A DNA stretch of 64,000 nt from Doryteuthis pealeii (Eukaryota > Mollusca > Cephalopoda > Myopsida > Loliginidae): the NCBI GenBank assembly GCA_023376005.1, contig CM042179.1, positions 19,432,419-19,496,418 of the forward strand, written 5' to 3'. A model generated the notes under the pieces. That model was given only the letters and a program-made list of their open reading frames with translations. It did not search any database and was not told where the DNA came from. Position 1 is the stretch's first letter. The number at the start of each line of letters is the position of its first letter. Positions 22,730-33,735 of this stretch are shown here, one piece after another. The translations under genes and the position numbers were made by a program.

Positions 22730-23340
22730 ACTCACACACTCTTTTTCTCTTTCTTACTATTTCTCTTTTTGCTAATTCATGGTATTTCTTGTTTTTCACT
22801 CTTTTATGATAGAACATTCACCTAAGATTTGAAAGGTTCTTGGTTCTATAACCAGTCCTCACCAATTCAGCACATCTGTAGTACAGCTCGCATAATCTGA
22901 TCTGTGCACTAAAACATCTGGGTGCAGAAGGTAAATGTGGCGCTCCACCTTAGCACCCCCCCCCCCAAAAAAAAAATCTCCCAGGTATAGCACAAACAAA
23001 AAGGAGATAGACTCCCTCACTGTTCAACTAATACTTACAATAAGCCAAATTCGCAGACTTTATTTTTACTCTTTCACAGTATTTTTCATTTTTCTCTTAG
23101 TTAATCTTTTATAATATTTTTCTTTTTGCTCATTCATCATATTTCTTGTTTTTCTCTTTATTACTCTTTCACATTATTTCTTCTTTTTTACTTTTTTTAT
23201 AATATTTCTTTTTTGCTATTTCATATTATGTCTTATTTTTCACTTCTTTTTTGTTCTGCTCTTTTACAGTATTTCTTATTTTTCACTTCTTTTTTGTTCT
23301 GCTCTTTTACAGTATTTCTTATTTTTCACTCTGTCATACA
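22730..23340. repeat. Pyrimidine-rich minisatellite interrupted by a SINE
   Basis: Units resembling 'tatttcttatttttcact' and 'ctcttttacagtatttctta' recur before 22,805 and after 23,050. An exact duplicated unit of about 43 bp lies at 23,237-23,322. The plus-strand frame starting at 23,126 is produced by this array. Confidence 0.75.
22808..23055 (+). mobile_element. tRNA-derived SINE, copy 4 (diverged)
   Basis: Plus-strand orientation. It retains GGTTCTATAACCAGTCC (B-box area), 'tggcgctccacctta' and 'ggagatagactccctcac'. A C8/A10 run replaces the usual internal segment. It lies within the pyrimidine array. Confidence 0.7.
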
Positions 23341-23351
23341 ATTTTATTTTA

Positions 23352-23497
23352 GAAAATATTTCAGGGAACAACTAAAAAATCCATCTATGAAAACAATAGG
23401 ATATTTGTGTAAAGGTAAATGTCCTTGGGGATATCAGTATCTGAAAAACAATTGTAGTATGTTGCTAGTGACCCACAGAAATCCACAAGGAGGACAG
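23352..23497 (+). other. Exon-like open stretch, unrecognised
   Basis: A pyrimidine-rich acceptor (TTTTATTTTAG) precedes an open segment that ends CAG with GTTAGG after it. The frame includes GKCPWGYQYLKNNC but matches no family I know. The donor is weak and I could not join it in frame to the next acceptor at 23,602, so I do not call it a gene. Confidence 0.25.
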
Positions 23498-23601
23498 GTT
23501 AGGAATTAAATATTCCACATCAGATTTTTTGGGAAATTTTGCAGAAACAATAGTCATTGCAAAATAATTAGGACAACATCCAACATTATGTTTTCTTTAC
23601 A

Positions 23602-23700
23602 GAAATACTTGAATATTATGAAGATGGTTTTATAGAGCATCTAATTTTCAGTGATAAGTCAATTGTAAGTTGCAGTAATAAACATCAAGTGTTTTTTTTT
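23602..23700 (+). pseudogene. Possible DDE transposase fragment
   Basis: One frame reads EDGFIEHLIFSDKSIVS followed by NKHQV. This resembles the first-aspartate block (...FSDES...VN.HN...) of some Tc/mariner-like transposases, with Lys where Glu is usual. It is only about 32 codons, runs into a T tract and has no partner motifs nearby. Similarity is by eye and weak. Confidence 0.33.
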
Positions 23701-24097
23701 TAAACTGTGTACTGTAAATGTCAATATCTTACATTTAAACATACCCCCCCCCCAAAAAAAAAAAGAAAAGAAAAAATAACTGTTTCTTTTGTAGTCACCT
23801 TGTATTATCTATATAGATTAACTGACCTTTTTTTTTGCTTCAGTCTTATGTATTTTTCTAAATTAAATTATACATTACATTTCTTTTCATATAAATGTAA
23901 TAAGATTTGTTTTTATGTAAGTTTATAACAACTCTCACTTTTTGAGTAAGTTCAAAATTATATAAATACATAACAAATACAAGCAGGCTTGTTTAGAAAA
24001 TAATTGATAGTTGTGTTGGATTTTAATTATGTGAAAACTAAAACCTAAAGCTTCACATACATAATAAGCAGATTATGTAAGTATGACCTATAATAGT
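23701..24097. other. AT-rich spacer, nothing recognised
   Basis: Contains a C9/A-rich run near 23,746; nothing else. Confidence 0.4.
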
Positions 24098-24500
24098 TCA
24101 TTCATTGAAAGAAATAATGTTATGTTCTTTCTTTTCATTTGTTAATGAGAAAAGAAAGAGAAGCAAACATAAAATGATGAGGTGATGGATAGAATGCAAA
24201 GATAAGCACAAAAAATTAGAATCACTAGAGTTGAGTAATCTAAAAATAATAAAATAAAATAAAAAATAAAATAAAAAGAGACTAGTAGTAGTAGTAGTAG
24301 TTGTTGTTAAGTGCTGAGACAGAAAGAAATTTAGAAAAGAAGAGGATATTGATAAGAGGAAGGGCAAGTCAACATAGATGTTAAAAGAAATAATAGAAAT
24401 GGGAGACAGAGAGAGAGAAAAATTAGAAAATAAATGAAAAGGTGGAAAAAGGAAAAATACTAAAAGGAAAATGAAATAAAGAAATGAGATGGAAGGCATA
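24098..24500. repeat. Purine-rich low-complexity tract
   Basis: Runs of AAAATAAAAT, (GTA)n(GTT)n and GAGAGA on the plus strand create a 133-codon S/L/F-rich frame on the minus strand that is not a credible gene. Confidence 0.75.
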
Positions 24501-24951
24501 CTGTTATTGTTTTATGAAAATTGCATAATACAAAAACACAAGAAACAGAAAAATCTGCCAAATTACCCCCCCCCAAAAAAAAAACAACCACAGAGTATTT
24601 AAAAGAAAAAAATATGCATTCTTATATCTCATTTCTACTCCATTCTTTTTAATAATATTAAAACTTTTTATTTAAAAATATTTTTTTAAATGTGTAATTT
24701 TTTATGTTTCATAAATCAATGTAATATTGAGAAATTTGAAAATATTGATAATAAAAATATGAGTGTATGTCAGTTAAGAAAAATTCTCATTACTAAAAAC
24801 TAAAATTCTATTTTTTAAATACACTTTTGTAATTATACAATAATGACATTCAACTTTTATTTTTATGGTAATGGCATTATTATTTTTTGAAATCAATACT
24901 CATCAAAATATTCATTTTAGATTAATGTCATTAACCATGACATTTCCAAAG

Positions 24952-24983
24952 TATTGGGTTGCTCAAAAAGTTATTTGTCATTT
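24952..24983 (+). mobile_element. Mariner-type terminal inverted repeat (left end)
   Basis: TATTGGGTTGCTCAAAAAGT and the following 12 bases fit the usual mariner terminus (TTGGGTTG..CAAAAAGT). A mariner transposase C-terminal relic lies 1.8 kb downstream in the correct orientation. That is longer than a normal 1.3-kb element, so an insertion or two separate copies must be assumed. Confidence 0.5.
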
Positions 24984-25440
24984 GGAACATTCAGTTTTAA
25001 CTTCATTAAGAAAAGATTGCCTTTTTTTGTATTGTGATAACACTCATATAAGTGTATGTATTATTTTAATAGTAAAAATACTATATTTTTTATTTACAAA
25101 GATAGAAGTAAATAAACACAATTTTTATAAGTTTTTATTTGGTGCAATTTATTGAGAAGGTGTCACAAGTAGTTGTCAAAGATTTATACTTGAGATTGCT
25201 GAATAAAACTCCAGTGATATTGAAAACTTTCAAATCAAGGCATTACTTGCTAATAAACAATATTAAAGATAGACAATAAAGAAAATATTCAAATCAAGTA
25301 TTAAAAATCATTTTAACTATCTTGTTTTTTGCTTTGATGTGAGACTTTCACATAAATGAAAAACAGCTTAGATTGTATTTCTAATGTGTTCTATTTTTAA
25401 AACAAATTGTGATAGACAATGAAAAGTGAATATTGTGGTC
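24984..25440. other. AT-rich interval, nothing recognised
   Basis: The frame at 24,865-25,155 spans the mariner end and is not a known protein. Confidence 0.4.
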
Positions 25441-26300
25441 ATCTTATCATTAGGATGAATACATGTGTCTTTCAAGAGGTTTCTTTGTCAATGCTTTCTT
25501 GCACTCAGGACAAGATCTGTAGAATGGGGACTGATGCAACTTAGTCGGAGCTTTTCATGATGGGTCAGTGGATTGGGGGGGGGGGGATATAGGATTGAGT
25601 TGTTGAAAACATTGGCAATTCCAAGAATGAGACAACTTTCCATTGACAAGAATAACATAACATTTTATTGCAACCACATAGAATAATAAAAGAAAGAGAG
25701 TTTGTACACAAAGTAAGAGAGAAAAGACATAGTGTGGAATTTGGTTGGCATTTTGTTTTATGCATGGACGTTTAAGTGCAAAAAAGGTGGACTTGTTGAT
25801 GTTCAAAGAACTTTTGAGATTTGGAACTTTGTTTTTTTTTTTTCTGTTGGAGTTTTCTTCTATTAGCAAGGGATTTTCCTTATGGTAGTTTCAGAGTGTT
25901 GTCTTCTCCTTTGATCTGTCTTCTCTGTTTAAAATAGGACCAGAGTCCATATTTTATAGAAGAAAATTGCAGATCTAAACACCCAATTGGTCAGCCCATT
26001 ATGAATCACATTGGTCAACCAATAAGGACAGCTCCCATTCACAGAGTTTGAGCCCCCCCCCCCCCGAAAAAACCTTGTCCCTCTTTTTGCTTGGGCAGTG
26101 TATTCTCGTATCATGTAGATTGAGAGGGACGAGTATGAGGATGTGCTAACTGGTTTGGATTCTGACATATCAATGTTGACCAAGTGTGATATGTCTTTGA
26201 CTCAATGTTTGCACCTGACACTTTTGATATATTTGATAAACTCATCAACTTAGTAGCTCCAGTGACCTTTGCTTGAATTTGTAAACTCATTCAGGAGCAT
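25441..26300 (-). promoter_or_regulatory. Promoter- or LTR-like stretch
   Basis: On the minus strand, CCAAT-type motifs (near 26,015, 26,005 and 25,985) are followed by CTATAAAATATGG (about 25,950-25,962) in promoter-like spacing. Base composition is less AT-rich than the neighbours. Downstream on the same strand (about 25,460-25,540) one frame reads SPFYRSCPECKKALTKK, an isolated C..C-containing stretch. No paired LTR is visible. A polymerase II promoter inside a retroelement is my best reading, with low certainty. Confidence 0.3.
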
Positions 26301-26728
26301 GACCTTATCCAAAATGTTTTCCTTTTAACAAAGTTACTTCTTTTGATTTACAAAATGTTTTTCTTCTCTCATTAATAAATTTTAAATGCTTTTTCCTAAT
26401 GTGTCATAATATGTTATAACAAAGATCATTGATACAAATGAAATAAACTACCACTAATCATGCTAAAGGCTAATCTTTATCCAAAGAATATAATGCAGTG
26501 TATATAGAGTGATACTATGAACTCCTTCTGAGAAACAAATGATTGATTTAAGTACTGCTTCCAATTAGACCAAATGAAAACAGTAAATGATTAAAAAAAC
26601 ACCCCAACTTAGTTGAAAGAAAGAGTGCAATATTTCCTCAGATGATCAAACAATTTTTATTGGGAAGTTTTCACCCTTATTCACAAGATATTGCAACTTC
26701 AATTTATTCATTCTGTTTTTTTTTTTAC
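26301..26728. other. AT-rich interval, nothing recognised
   Basis: No signal seen. Confidence 0.4.
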
Positions 26729-26930
26729 AGAATTCTATTAATGGAAAACCTTCCATATCATTGAAAGATAGCAAAAGTCATGTAGAGCAGTTCTTTGTTC
26801 AGAGAGAAAAAAAAGCTTTTGGAATTATGAAGATGTTGAAATAAAATGGTAAATATATTGCTCAATAAAATTAATAGAAAAATAAATTGTCTTTTATTTT
26901 TACTTAATAAATTGAACATACATTGAAACA
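26729..26930 (+). pseudogene. Mariner transposase C-terminal relic
   Basis: The frame from 26,731 reads NSINGKPSISLKD, then SKSHVEQFFVQREKKAF, then GIMKML. After a one-base slip comes NGKYIAQ and a stop. This follows the order of the mariner family C-terminus (NSLNGKxFxS...KxHLEQFFAQK...GIMKLPEKWQKV...NGxYI). The LPEKWQKV segment is deleted or scrambled. The following 'cttttatttttactta' resembles a mariner 3' untranslated end. The catalytic DD34D core is not present. A T-rich tract plus CAG precedes it, probably by chance. Confidence 0.62.
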
Positions 26931-27050
26931 CAATAAATTGTTAAACTTGTGACATCACAGCTGAGTGAAAGAAAAAAAGGGAGAGGGGACAGGTGAACAG
27001 CATACCTCACCCATTCCACTGTGGTTCTATAGGGCCTTCCTTCTCTCTTT

Positions 27051-27059
<9 letters not shown>

Positions 27060-27108
<49 letters not shown>
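27060..27108. repeat. (AG)n microsatellite
   Basis: About 49 bp of pure GA. Confidence 0.97.
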
Positions 27109-27110
<2 letters not shown>

Positions 27111-27209
27111 ATCTTGATGGTTTGGTTTGGTTTGTTTTATTGTACAGCATATCAATCTCAGTGGGTCATTTAATGCTGACAAAGTTTTGAAATAAATTCA
27201 TTCTTAATG

Positions 27210-27234
27210 GATAATCAAATTTTGTTTGATTATC
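27210..27234. repeat. Hairpin, perfect 10-bp arms, 5-bp loop
   Basis: GATAATCAAA / TTTGATTATC, at the part of family A that also carries a palindrome in copy 1. Confidence 0.8.
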
Positions 27235-27280
27235 ATTATATTACTCAACTCCAGTGATTCTAATTTTTTGTTTAACTCAT

Positions 27281-27331
27281 GTTTTTCTATTTAACCCATA
27301 GATGGTCCATCTATGGGTTAAATAGAAAAAC
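27281..27331. repeat. Perfect 51-bp palindrome
   Basis: 25-bp arms around the centre base 27,306. It lies at the position where copy 5 (38 kb) reads CTATTTAACTCATAGATAGG without the fold-back. Confidence 0.93.
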
Positions 27332-27740
27332 GTAGTAACAGGTACTACCACTCCAGATCAGAGTGGACCAGGGAGCAATGGTGATAAAAGGGTGCTCCAC
27401 CATCCTCACCATCAGATAGAGTTTAACATCATTCCCAGGACATGTAGACCCTCAGCCACCACCTTCTAGTACCCATATGATAAAAAGGGTTGGGGCTTGC
27501 CATAAGGGCAATAGGGTTGGGGCAATCATATAGGTGCTAGGGCTTGATGTGACCAGCCGATTGATTGGAGGGGGCCTCTCTGACCACCCGTCTAGCCTAA
27601 GTAAGAGTCTAAGTGGAATGTTGCAGGTCATAGACTGCTCATTCACCAAGACACTGTCCTTAAGCATCACGGGTCGCCACCCACAACCAACAGGAGTCTT
27701 ACCCCTCTGCAGAGGTGCAGTCGGTTCATTCTAACTGAAA

Positions 27741-28500
27741 ACAAGCCTGAAGGTTGAAATAATGGAGATGGCTTTGTATAAGTTTGGCCCATAAACAGGA
27801 ATATTGTGAGGTTAAGAACACCTACAATTTCCTGGTGTTGTAAAAGAATGGAAAGCATATCAGGGACCAAAAGAATCTTTGGTATTTTAAAAGAACAAGA
27901 AATAAGAAGAGAAGCCAAGTCGACCACTGGAAAACTCAGAGAGGCGAGTGGGCTAAGATGTAATCTTCAGTGAGGAATGAAGTTATTTCTACTCCATACT
28001 AGAGAGAATGAATAGAGAGTCTGTTGAGAAAGGTGAAATCATCCATATTTCACCACTAGCAGATCCCTACCACAAGAGAAGTCATCTAATCTTCAATTCA
28101 GCAAGCTGGATAAAATTATTGAATTCTACTGAGAATGTGACACTCACTAACCAGCAATTTGAGCCTTTTAAGTTATGGACAGTCTCACCCATACCCAACT
28201 TGGAAGGAAGAATTATTGAATTCTTCATTGATCCTTCATATTTCTGACCCAGCAGGTAGTAAGAGCTAAGTATTAATTTGATCATTTCACTTGATCCAGT
28301 TCTATAATCTTTAGGATAAAACAAATTGTTATAATACATTTTGCACGCATTCACAACAGAAATATATTTTATTTTTCATATTCTCCAGTAAATAAAACTA
28401 CAGTTAAATTCATATCTATATATTTGTTCTTCTTTCACTGGTCGTTTTAATGTGTTTCTCTGTGTTTCTCTATTGACCTTTGCAAAATCTCCATTCAACC
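27741..28500. other. Less AT-rich interval, unrecognised
   Basis: Composition is more balanced than the surroundings and a 79-codon plus-strand frame lies at 28,008-28,247, but no motif is recognisable. It could be an old repeat or exon remnants. Confidence 0.35.
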
Positions 28501-28507
28501 ATTTCGA

Positions 28508-28567
28508 ATGAAAAAAAAAAAAAAAAAAGAAGAAAAGAAAAGAAAAAAAAAACCCAAAAAAAAACAG
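28508..28567. repeat. Poly(A)-rich tract
   Basis: A19 followed by AAGAAAAG repeats. It may be a retroposon tail, but no body is recognised upstream. Confidence 0.8.
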
Positions 28568-30124
28568 AGACTAAACCTGGACTTTTATTTTTTATTTTTG
28601 TAGAAATTTTAAAATTAGTTTCCAATTCAATTTTTAAAATCTGCTTAAACTATTTTATATTAAGTTTTTAATATTAAGTAAGAAATATCTATTAATACAT
28701 TACTATTGGCCAAAGAGTTACTTAATATCATATAGAAAAATAATGGATAAACATAGACATATTAACAATATCACCATTAATAACCAGATATCATTTCAAT
28801 GCAGGACAAAAAGCAAAAAGGATCAAGGAAACAATTTGATTATTTTAACATAATGAAAAATATAAGTTGTTTTGTTATTATCTTAGCTATAAAACTAATC
28901 TTATATAATCTTAAACCTGCATTATATCTGCATTAAGCAGTCATTATTAAAAGTAGGTTTTATATTCAAAATTGTTGAAATAGATAAAAAAGGAATTTTA
29001 AAAATTAAACTAATGCTTTATATTTGTTTTAATATATGTGTGCATACAAGATTTATTAACATTTTTATATTCAATCAGGGAAAAAAAAGAGAGATTGTGT
29101 GTGTATGCATACACTATAGAACAAATTTCAAAATATATCAAATTTAGTGTCAGATTATATCAATGCTAAACAGCATTATGATTGGCCCTTAACTCTTGTC
29201 ATAGGAGAAAAAACAAAAATAGACTTATTTGACATTAAGTACAAAATATATATACAAATTAATTAATCACACTCATAATATAAAAGATGGAAAAGCTTAA
29301 GATTATGTGCAATATTTATTCTTTTAAATCAAACTTTAAAGATTGAATATTGGCAATTCTATATGTATACATTCAAATTATGTATTTTAGAAGGTAAATT
29401 GCAGGATATTTATCAAAATCTAACAAATCTTGAGAAGAAATGTAGAGAAGAATATACTTTTTCAGGTGACAAAGTTTTGTGATTTTCTGGATTAACCATT
29501 ACAAGTGATGAGAGAGTATCACTATGGAAACAAAAAATATTGAATCATGATTTAAATGATACCTTTAGAATCTATGCCTTTCACTGTGAAAATAATGCTT
29601 CCTATCTTATGTTAGTCTACAATATAAGAAGTATCTGTTGATGGTATGGCAGAAGAAGTTGAATCTTCTTGTCAATAACTACTTTCTTACCTCTCATTTT
29701 GCTGCTTTTTATTTTAATAAAAATCTTTTTTACATTTATTCCATGACTAAAGCAGCATAAATCAGAGATAAAGAATTAGGTTTTAATGAAACTTGAACTT
29801 GCATCACCTATCCTTGCCCAAATATAAATGTAAAATAAAATTAACATCTTCTAGAGAAATAATATGATCAGTATTCATTTAAAAACAAAATACAAAATTG
29901 TCAAAAGTGAGAAATTATATTACTGGATTCATAATCTATTCACTAATAATTGTAGCTATGTTCTTATTTAGACAAATTGTAAAACATGTATAAAGTTAGT
30001 AATGGTACTAATCTTGTTAATATTTTTATGTTTATCAACTATGAGTTATTTTTCTATATTGATATTAAGTAACTCTCTGGCAAATAGTAATGATTTTAAA
30101 AAAGAATTCAGGTTGGCAACTCTG
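28568..30124. other. AT-rich interval, nothing recognised
   Basis: A possible minus-strand exon around 29,692-29,748 was considered and not accepted. Confidence 0.4.
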
Positions 30125-30258
30125 ATTGAAAATCAGCTGATCAATGTTGGCTTTAAATACATGTAAAAACATTCAGTTCATGTTAACAAGCCAGAATTCA
30201 CATTCAATTGAAAAATAAATATTTATTGGTCAGCTGATTTTTTTAATCAGTTATCAAA
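30125..30258. mobile_element. MITE-like element with about 25-bp inverted ends
   Basis: CTGATTGAAAATCAGCTGAT at the left and ATCAGCTGATTTTTTTAATCAG (first 20 bases: ATCAGCTGATTTTTTTAATC) at the right are near reverse complements about 130 bp apart. Confidence 0.6.
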
Positions 30259-30439
30259 TTTCCAGCAATCAAATCACATGTTACAATTTTTCAGTCCTTA
30301 TCTGATTTTGACATTTTCAGCATAACAATATTAAGTAGTTTTACACTTCAAAGTATGAAACTTATATACCTATTGTTCTAATCACAAGTCACCCATAATT
30401 GGTCAATGGTCCAGCATAACAATTACTATGCAAATTAAG

Positions 30440-30500
30440 TTTTGGTTGTATTTACAGCATGTCAACTCTTGTTGAATTATTCAGTGTCAAAGTCAGTTAT
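30440..30500 (+). repeat. Family A head fragment
   Basis: Has 'acagcatgtcaactcttg', as in the heads at 33,042 and 27,142; the body is absent. Confidence 0.5.
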
Positions 30501-30509
30501 TTTTTTTCA

Positions 30510-30735
30510 ATCATACGGTTTCAAGTATCTAATAATCATTTGCAAACAAACTATAGTTTCAAGTAATTATTCTTAATACAAATAATTCATACACAAATAT
30601 ATGATGTCAAGTATTTCAAATTACATGGTTTCAAGTAAATAATAATAATAATAATCTTTTGTAAACTATTATAGCTTCAAGTAATAATTCTTAATACAAA
30701 TAATTTGCACAGTTATATTGTTTCAAGTATTCCTA
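30510..30735. repeat. Decayed tandem repeat with TTTCAAGTA core
   Basis: The core occurs about six times between 30,520 and 30,730, with 'aattattcttaatacaaata' repeated twice between cores. Confidence 0.65.
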
Positions 30736-30755
30736 TCTAATCTATCTATCTATTT

Positions 30756-30890
30756 TATAATGGAGATTTGGTGTCTGTGTCTAACTATGTCACTACTTAT
30801 GTCACAATATCCTCAGGAATTGTGTAAGTTTATCAATGAATATTCAAATTATAGTCAAAATCATTAATACATAGAATAAAGAACCCTGTA
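30756..30890 (+). repeat. Dispersed repeat family G, copy 2
   Basis: Colinear with 21,716-21,862. Confidence 0.7.
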
Positions 30891-31210
30891 TTATATATAT
30901 TCAGAAATTAAGGATACAACATTAAATGGTCCACTTTGTTTGTTAAAACAAGATTTAATCAATACATTTAACGACAGTTTCATCAATCATGCTTACACCT
31001 TCTACTTAAAAATAAACTCGGTAACAAAAAATATACTTACTCCCTCTAACAACAGTTTCATCAATCATGCTTCTTTTTTTCATGTTTAATGACATAGGAT
31101 TTTAAAAAAATAAAAAGATGTTCTGAAGTTAGATTTAATATTTTGCAATAAAATGATCAATTAAAATTAATAAGATTATAATATAATCTTATTAATAGTA
31201 ATTAATAATG

Positions 31211-31592
31211 TGCTTAAGTCCTCCTCTCCCCCTCTGTGCTGACATATTATATATTAGAAGCTAGCTAGAATTTTACAAAGCAGCACAGGTTTAGAAAAAT
31301 ACAAGACATTTCCTGCCACTAAGTAAATTTATTTGCAGAAAAGTTTTTTTCAAGTGTCATATGCTTGCCAAAATGAAAAACTTTATTCTATACCTTATTT
31401 GTTTTTAGTCTAACTCTAATTCTTTTTTTTTTCTTTTATTCATTCTGCTTAATTTTACTTTAAATTGTTTTTATATACTGACCATGTGCTCAAGTCCTCC
31501 TCTTCCCCTCCTTCTCTGTGCTGACATAATATATATTAGAAGCTAGCTAAAATCCTACAAAGCAGCACAGGTTTAGAAAAATACAAGACACA
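31211..31592. repeat. Pair of 100-bp direct repeats
   Basis: 31,211-31,310 and 31,487-31,592 share 'gtgctgacat', 'tatattagaagctagcta' and 'acaaagcagcacaggtttag'. They lie about 280 bp apart with no coding sequence between them. They could be a tandem duplication or the ends of a small LTR-type element. Confidence 0.75.
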
Positions 31593-31799
31593 TGGACTTA
31601 TACTAAGTCATAACTTAGAAAATTCAAAGGCGCCGGTAACTTTGCACATGCAAATACATCTAAGCCAATACATATGTACGCATGAATGTGTGAGCTTATA
31701 GATATACGTACACAGTCTGTTAGCAAAGAGCGGATGAGCTCTCAGTGAACCAAAAGCCGACCATACCAGCAGTACCAAGATTAGGGTACTTACCACTCA

Positions 31800-32860
31800 A
31801 AAAAAAAAAATCACAAAACCGGCTAGAAGGGACTGTTTAGCCTTGGTCAGCAACTCATCTAGGACAAGGAAAAGTCTTATAAAACCACTGTTGCCTTGTG
31901 GTTCTACCTTATCCCAAAGAAAGGTTAAAGGAGTAAACCCTGAAAACAAATCCGGAGCTTGAGTCCCTAAGGTGGGTGGTGCTGAATCTCAGTACTTCCC
32001 AGCAACTCCTGCAGCACCGACGTTACCAAACTGCATTGGTTCCTACCTTTCCTTTGGACCACAACGGCTGTGTGGAGAGGGAGGATCTGCTGCTTGGGCA
32101 ACGGCTCATCCTCCATAACAACCTACCCAGGCTATGTAGTTCTCCACTACAAAATGGAGAGGACAATCCAAGGCATGTGTCGACACAACACGAGAAGTGG
32201 CAGTTACCAGTGATAAGCTCATCTGATTGGGAAGGAAATGAACATTAGGGGTCACTTCCAATGGTGGGAGAGGTCATCGCACCTCACTGGACAGCTATCG
32301 CCCTCCTTAAGCTGTGCAACCCCCAGCCAGTTAGGTGCTGTCCCGCCATGGCCTGCTTGCTCCACTGGGTGTATGAAGCTTAGAGAATTGTCTCAACAGG
32401 CGGGCTAAAATGTCTACACCAAACATAAAACCGAAAAAACCTCCAGCAATTTGGCTCGCAAGCTGGAATGTCAGGACATTGTGTCCTGGACTAACAGATC
32501 TACAGCAGGTTGATGCCCGCAAGATGACCATCATCTACAAAGAAATCTCCCGGCTTACATGCCACATCAACACCAACACCAACACATGGCAAGCTTGTGC
32601 AGAATACTGTGTGACCTGGCACCTACTCGTCGAAGGAGAAGGAGTAAAAAAGAGAGGAAAGAAGCCGCCAAAGAAAAGAGAGTCAAAAGGAAAGAGGGAC
32701 AACAGCAACTCTAGCAAGCATCACCATTTGTTTGCAGTCACTGCACCAGAGATTGCCATTCAAAAATTGATCTTTGCAGATAAAATAAAAAATAAAAAAG
32801 TAGACACTACGCTATCATCTTTAGTAGATGGCAGGATGCCAACAACATTAATAGTAATTA
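31800..32860 (+). pseudogene. Internally deleted LINE (leader, endonuclease start, ORF2 tail)
   Basis: Non-LTR retrotransposon lacking nearly all of ORF2. The leader at 31,928-32,400 is relatively GC-rich. A frame from 32,410 reads PAIWLASWNVRTLCPG then LTDLQQVDARK. This fits the N-terminal endonuclease (APE-type) start, SWNVRTLxPG...DARKTAVI, of many mollusc LINEs. After about 40 codons the sequence jumps to the C-terminal part. WQACAEYCVTWHLLVEGEG and a basic stretch are followed, one frame over, by FVCSHCTRDCHSKIDL, which is the C-terminal zinc-finger-like motif (C..C.R.C.SRIGL). The reverse transcriptase is absent. The 3' end 'ggatgccaacaac' is shared with the short element at 12,122. Confidence 0.75.
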
Positions 32861-33027
32861 ATAATTTATATCTTATTATTATACGGTGAAAAGAAAAAAA
32901 ATGTTCTGTTTTAATTATTGTCTGTCGTAACACAAAACTAACATAGTGGGCTATGCAAATAAGTTAACAGTCCCAAATCTATCAACCTCAGATTTTGCTT
33001 TAACTTTGCTCATAGATTCTTTTGATG

Positions 33028-33160
33028 GTTAGTTATATTTTACAGCATGTCAACCCTTGTTGGGTTATCTTATGCCAAAGAAGTTTTTGTTTTATTCAAT
33101 CTAGTTGGATATTCAAATTTTTTTTTAAACTCATTTTTTTATCAATTTAATATACAATTA
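33028..33160 (+). repeat. Family A head fragment
   Basis: Has 'acagcatgtcaacccttg' and 'gttttattcaatctagttgg', colinear with the head of the copy at 38,160. Confidence 0.6.
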
Positions 33161-33289
33161 TTTTGATATACAATCATCTCTGTTTATCATTTACTAAATT
33201 TTACATAATACAAAAAAAAAAAATTAAAGAATCATTTCAAATTTGTTTTATTTTAATTCAAGTATCTCTCTATATATATATATAAATAC

Positions 33290-33340
33290 TAGCAGCGGCT
33301 ACCCGGCAAAGCCTGGGTAGAGGAGATAAAAACATGGTTT
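33290..33340. repeat. Hairpin-bearing repeat end
   Basis: CTACCCGGC AAA GCCTGGGTAG can form a stem with one bulge next to a (TA)n tract and ACTAGCAGC. It is typical of an element terminus; class not assigned. Confidence 0.45.
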
Positions 33341-33538
33341 AATAATCGTTTGCAGATCTATTACTACTGAAGAACGAGTTGGGTCCTCGAAGGATGACCC
33401 ATAAAAATCACCACGTAAAAAAGATCTTAATTTAATCTGGCCTTGGTGGGAGGTCAGGGAATTTGCTTTTCATCAGATTTGAGGGAATGACATCACATGG
33501 CTAAACTTGCAAATCGGTCAGAAAATTAAAACATATTA

Positions 33539-33731
33539 CAGGCTGACCCAGAAAAAACAGAACCCAAATTATTTATTTATTTTCCAATTAAACTAACCTT
33601 AAACCCTAACCCCTAAAACCCCCTAGTTAAAATTAACAGTTTTATTACAAAATTTGTGGGTTCTGTTTAGGGTTAGTTTAATGGGAAAAGAAATAAATAA
33701 TTTGGGTTCTGTTTTTTTCTGGGTCCCCCTG
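33539..33731. mobile_element. Nested TA-flanked MITE
   Basis: Starts CAGGCTGACCCAGAAAAAAC and ends in its near complement, flanked by TA on both sides as for Tc1/mariner insertions. Arms are about 60 bp. A telomere-like AAACCCTAACCCC stretch lies inside. Confidence 0.75.
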
Positions 33732-33735
33732 TATA

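Larger units (their letters stand above)
27118..27740 (+). repeat. Dispersed repeat family A, copy 4 (longest)
   Basis: Has both the head (tgttttattgtacagcatat ...) and the body (gcaatcatataggtgctag ... gcatcacgggtcgccaccc ... gaggtgcagtcggttcatt). Between them lie two inverted repeats (27,210-27,234 and 27,281-27,331). Small frames on both strands are incidental. Confidence 0.8.

Noticed and set aside
24098..24499. 133-codon minus-strand frame
   Set aside because: Composition is S/L/F/T repeats produced by purine-rich simple sequence; no domain.
29692..29748. Minus-strand exon between TTTAG and a GTAAGA donor
   Set aside because: Only a K/I-rich frame is open, and its phase cannot connect the 50.6-kb and 10.7-kb exons.
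31608..31796. Signal-peptide-like minus-strand frame
   Set aside because: The hydrophobic start is attractive, but it lies at a repeat edge next to an A run and has no good downstream exon structure.
33595..33625. Telomere-like CCCTAA repeats
   Set aside because: Only two or three imperfect units inside a MITE.
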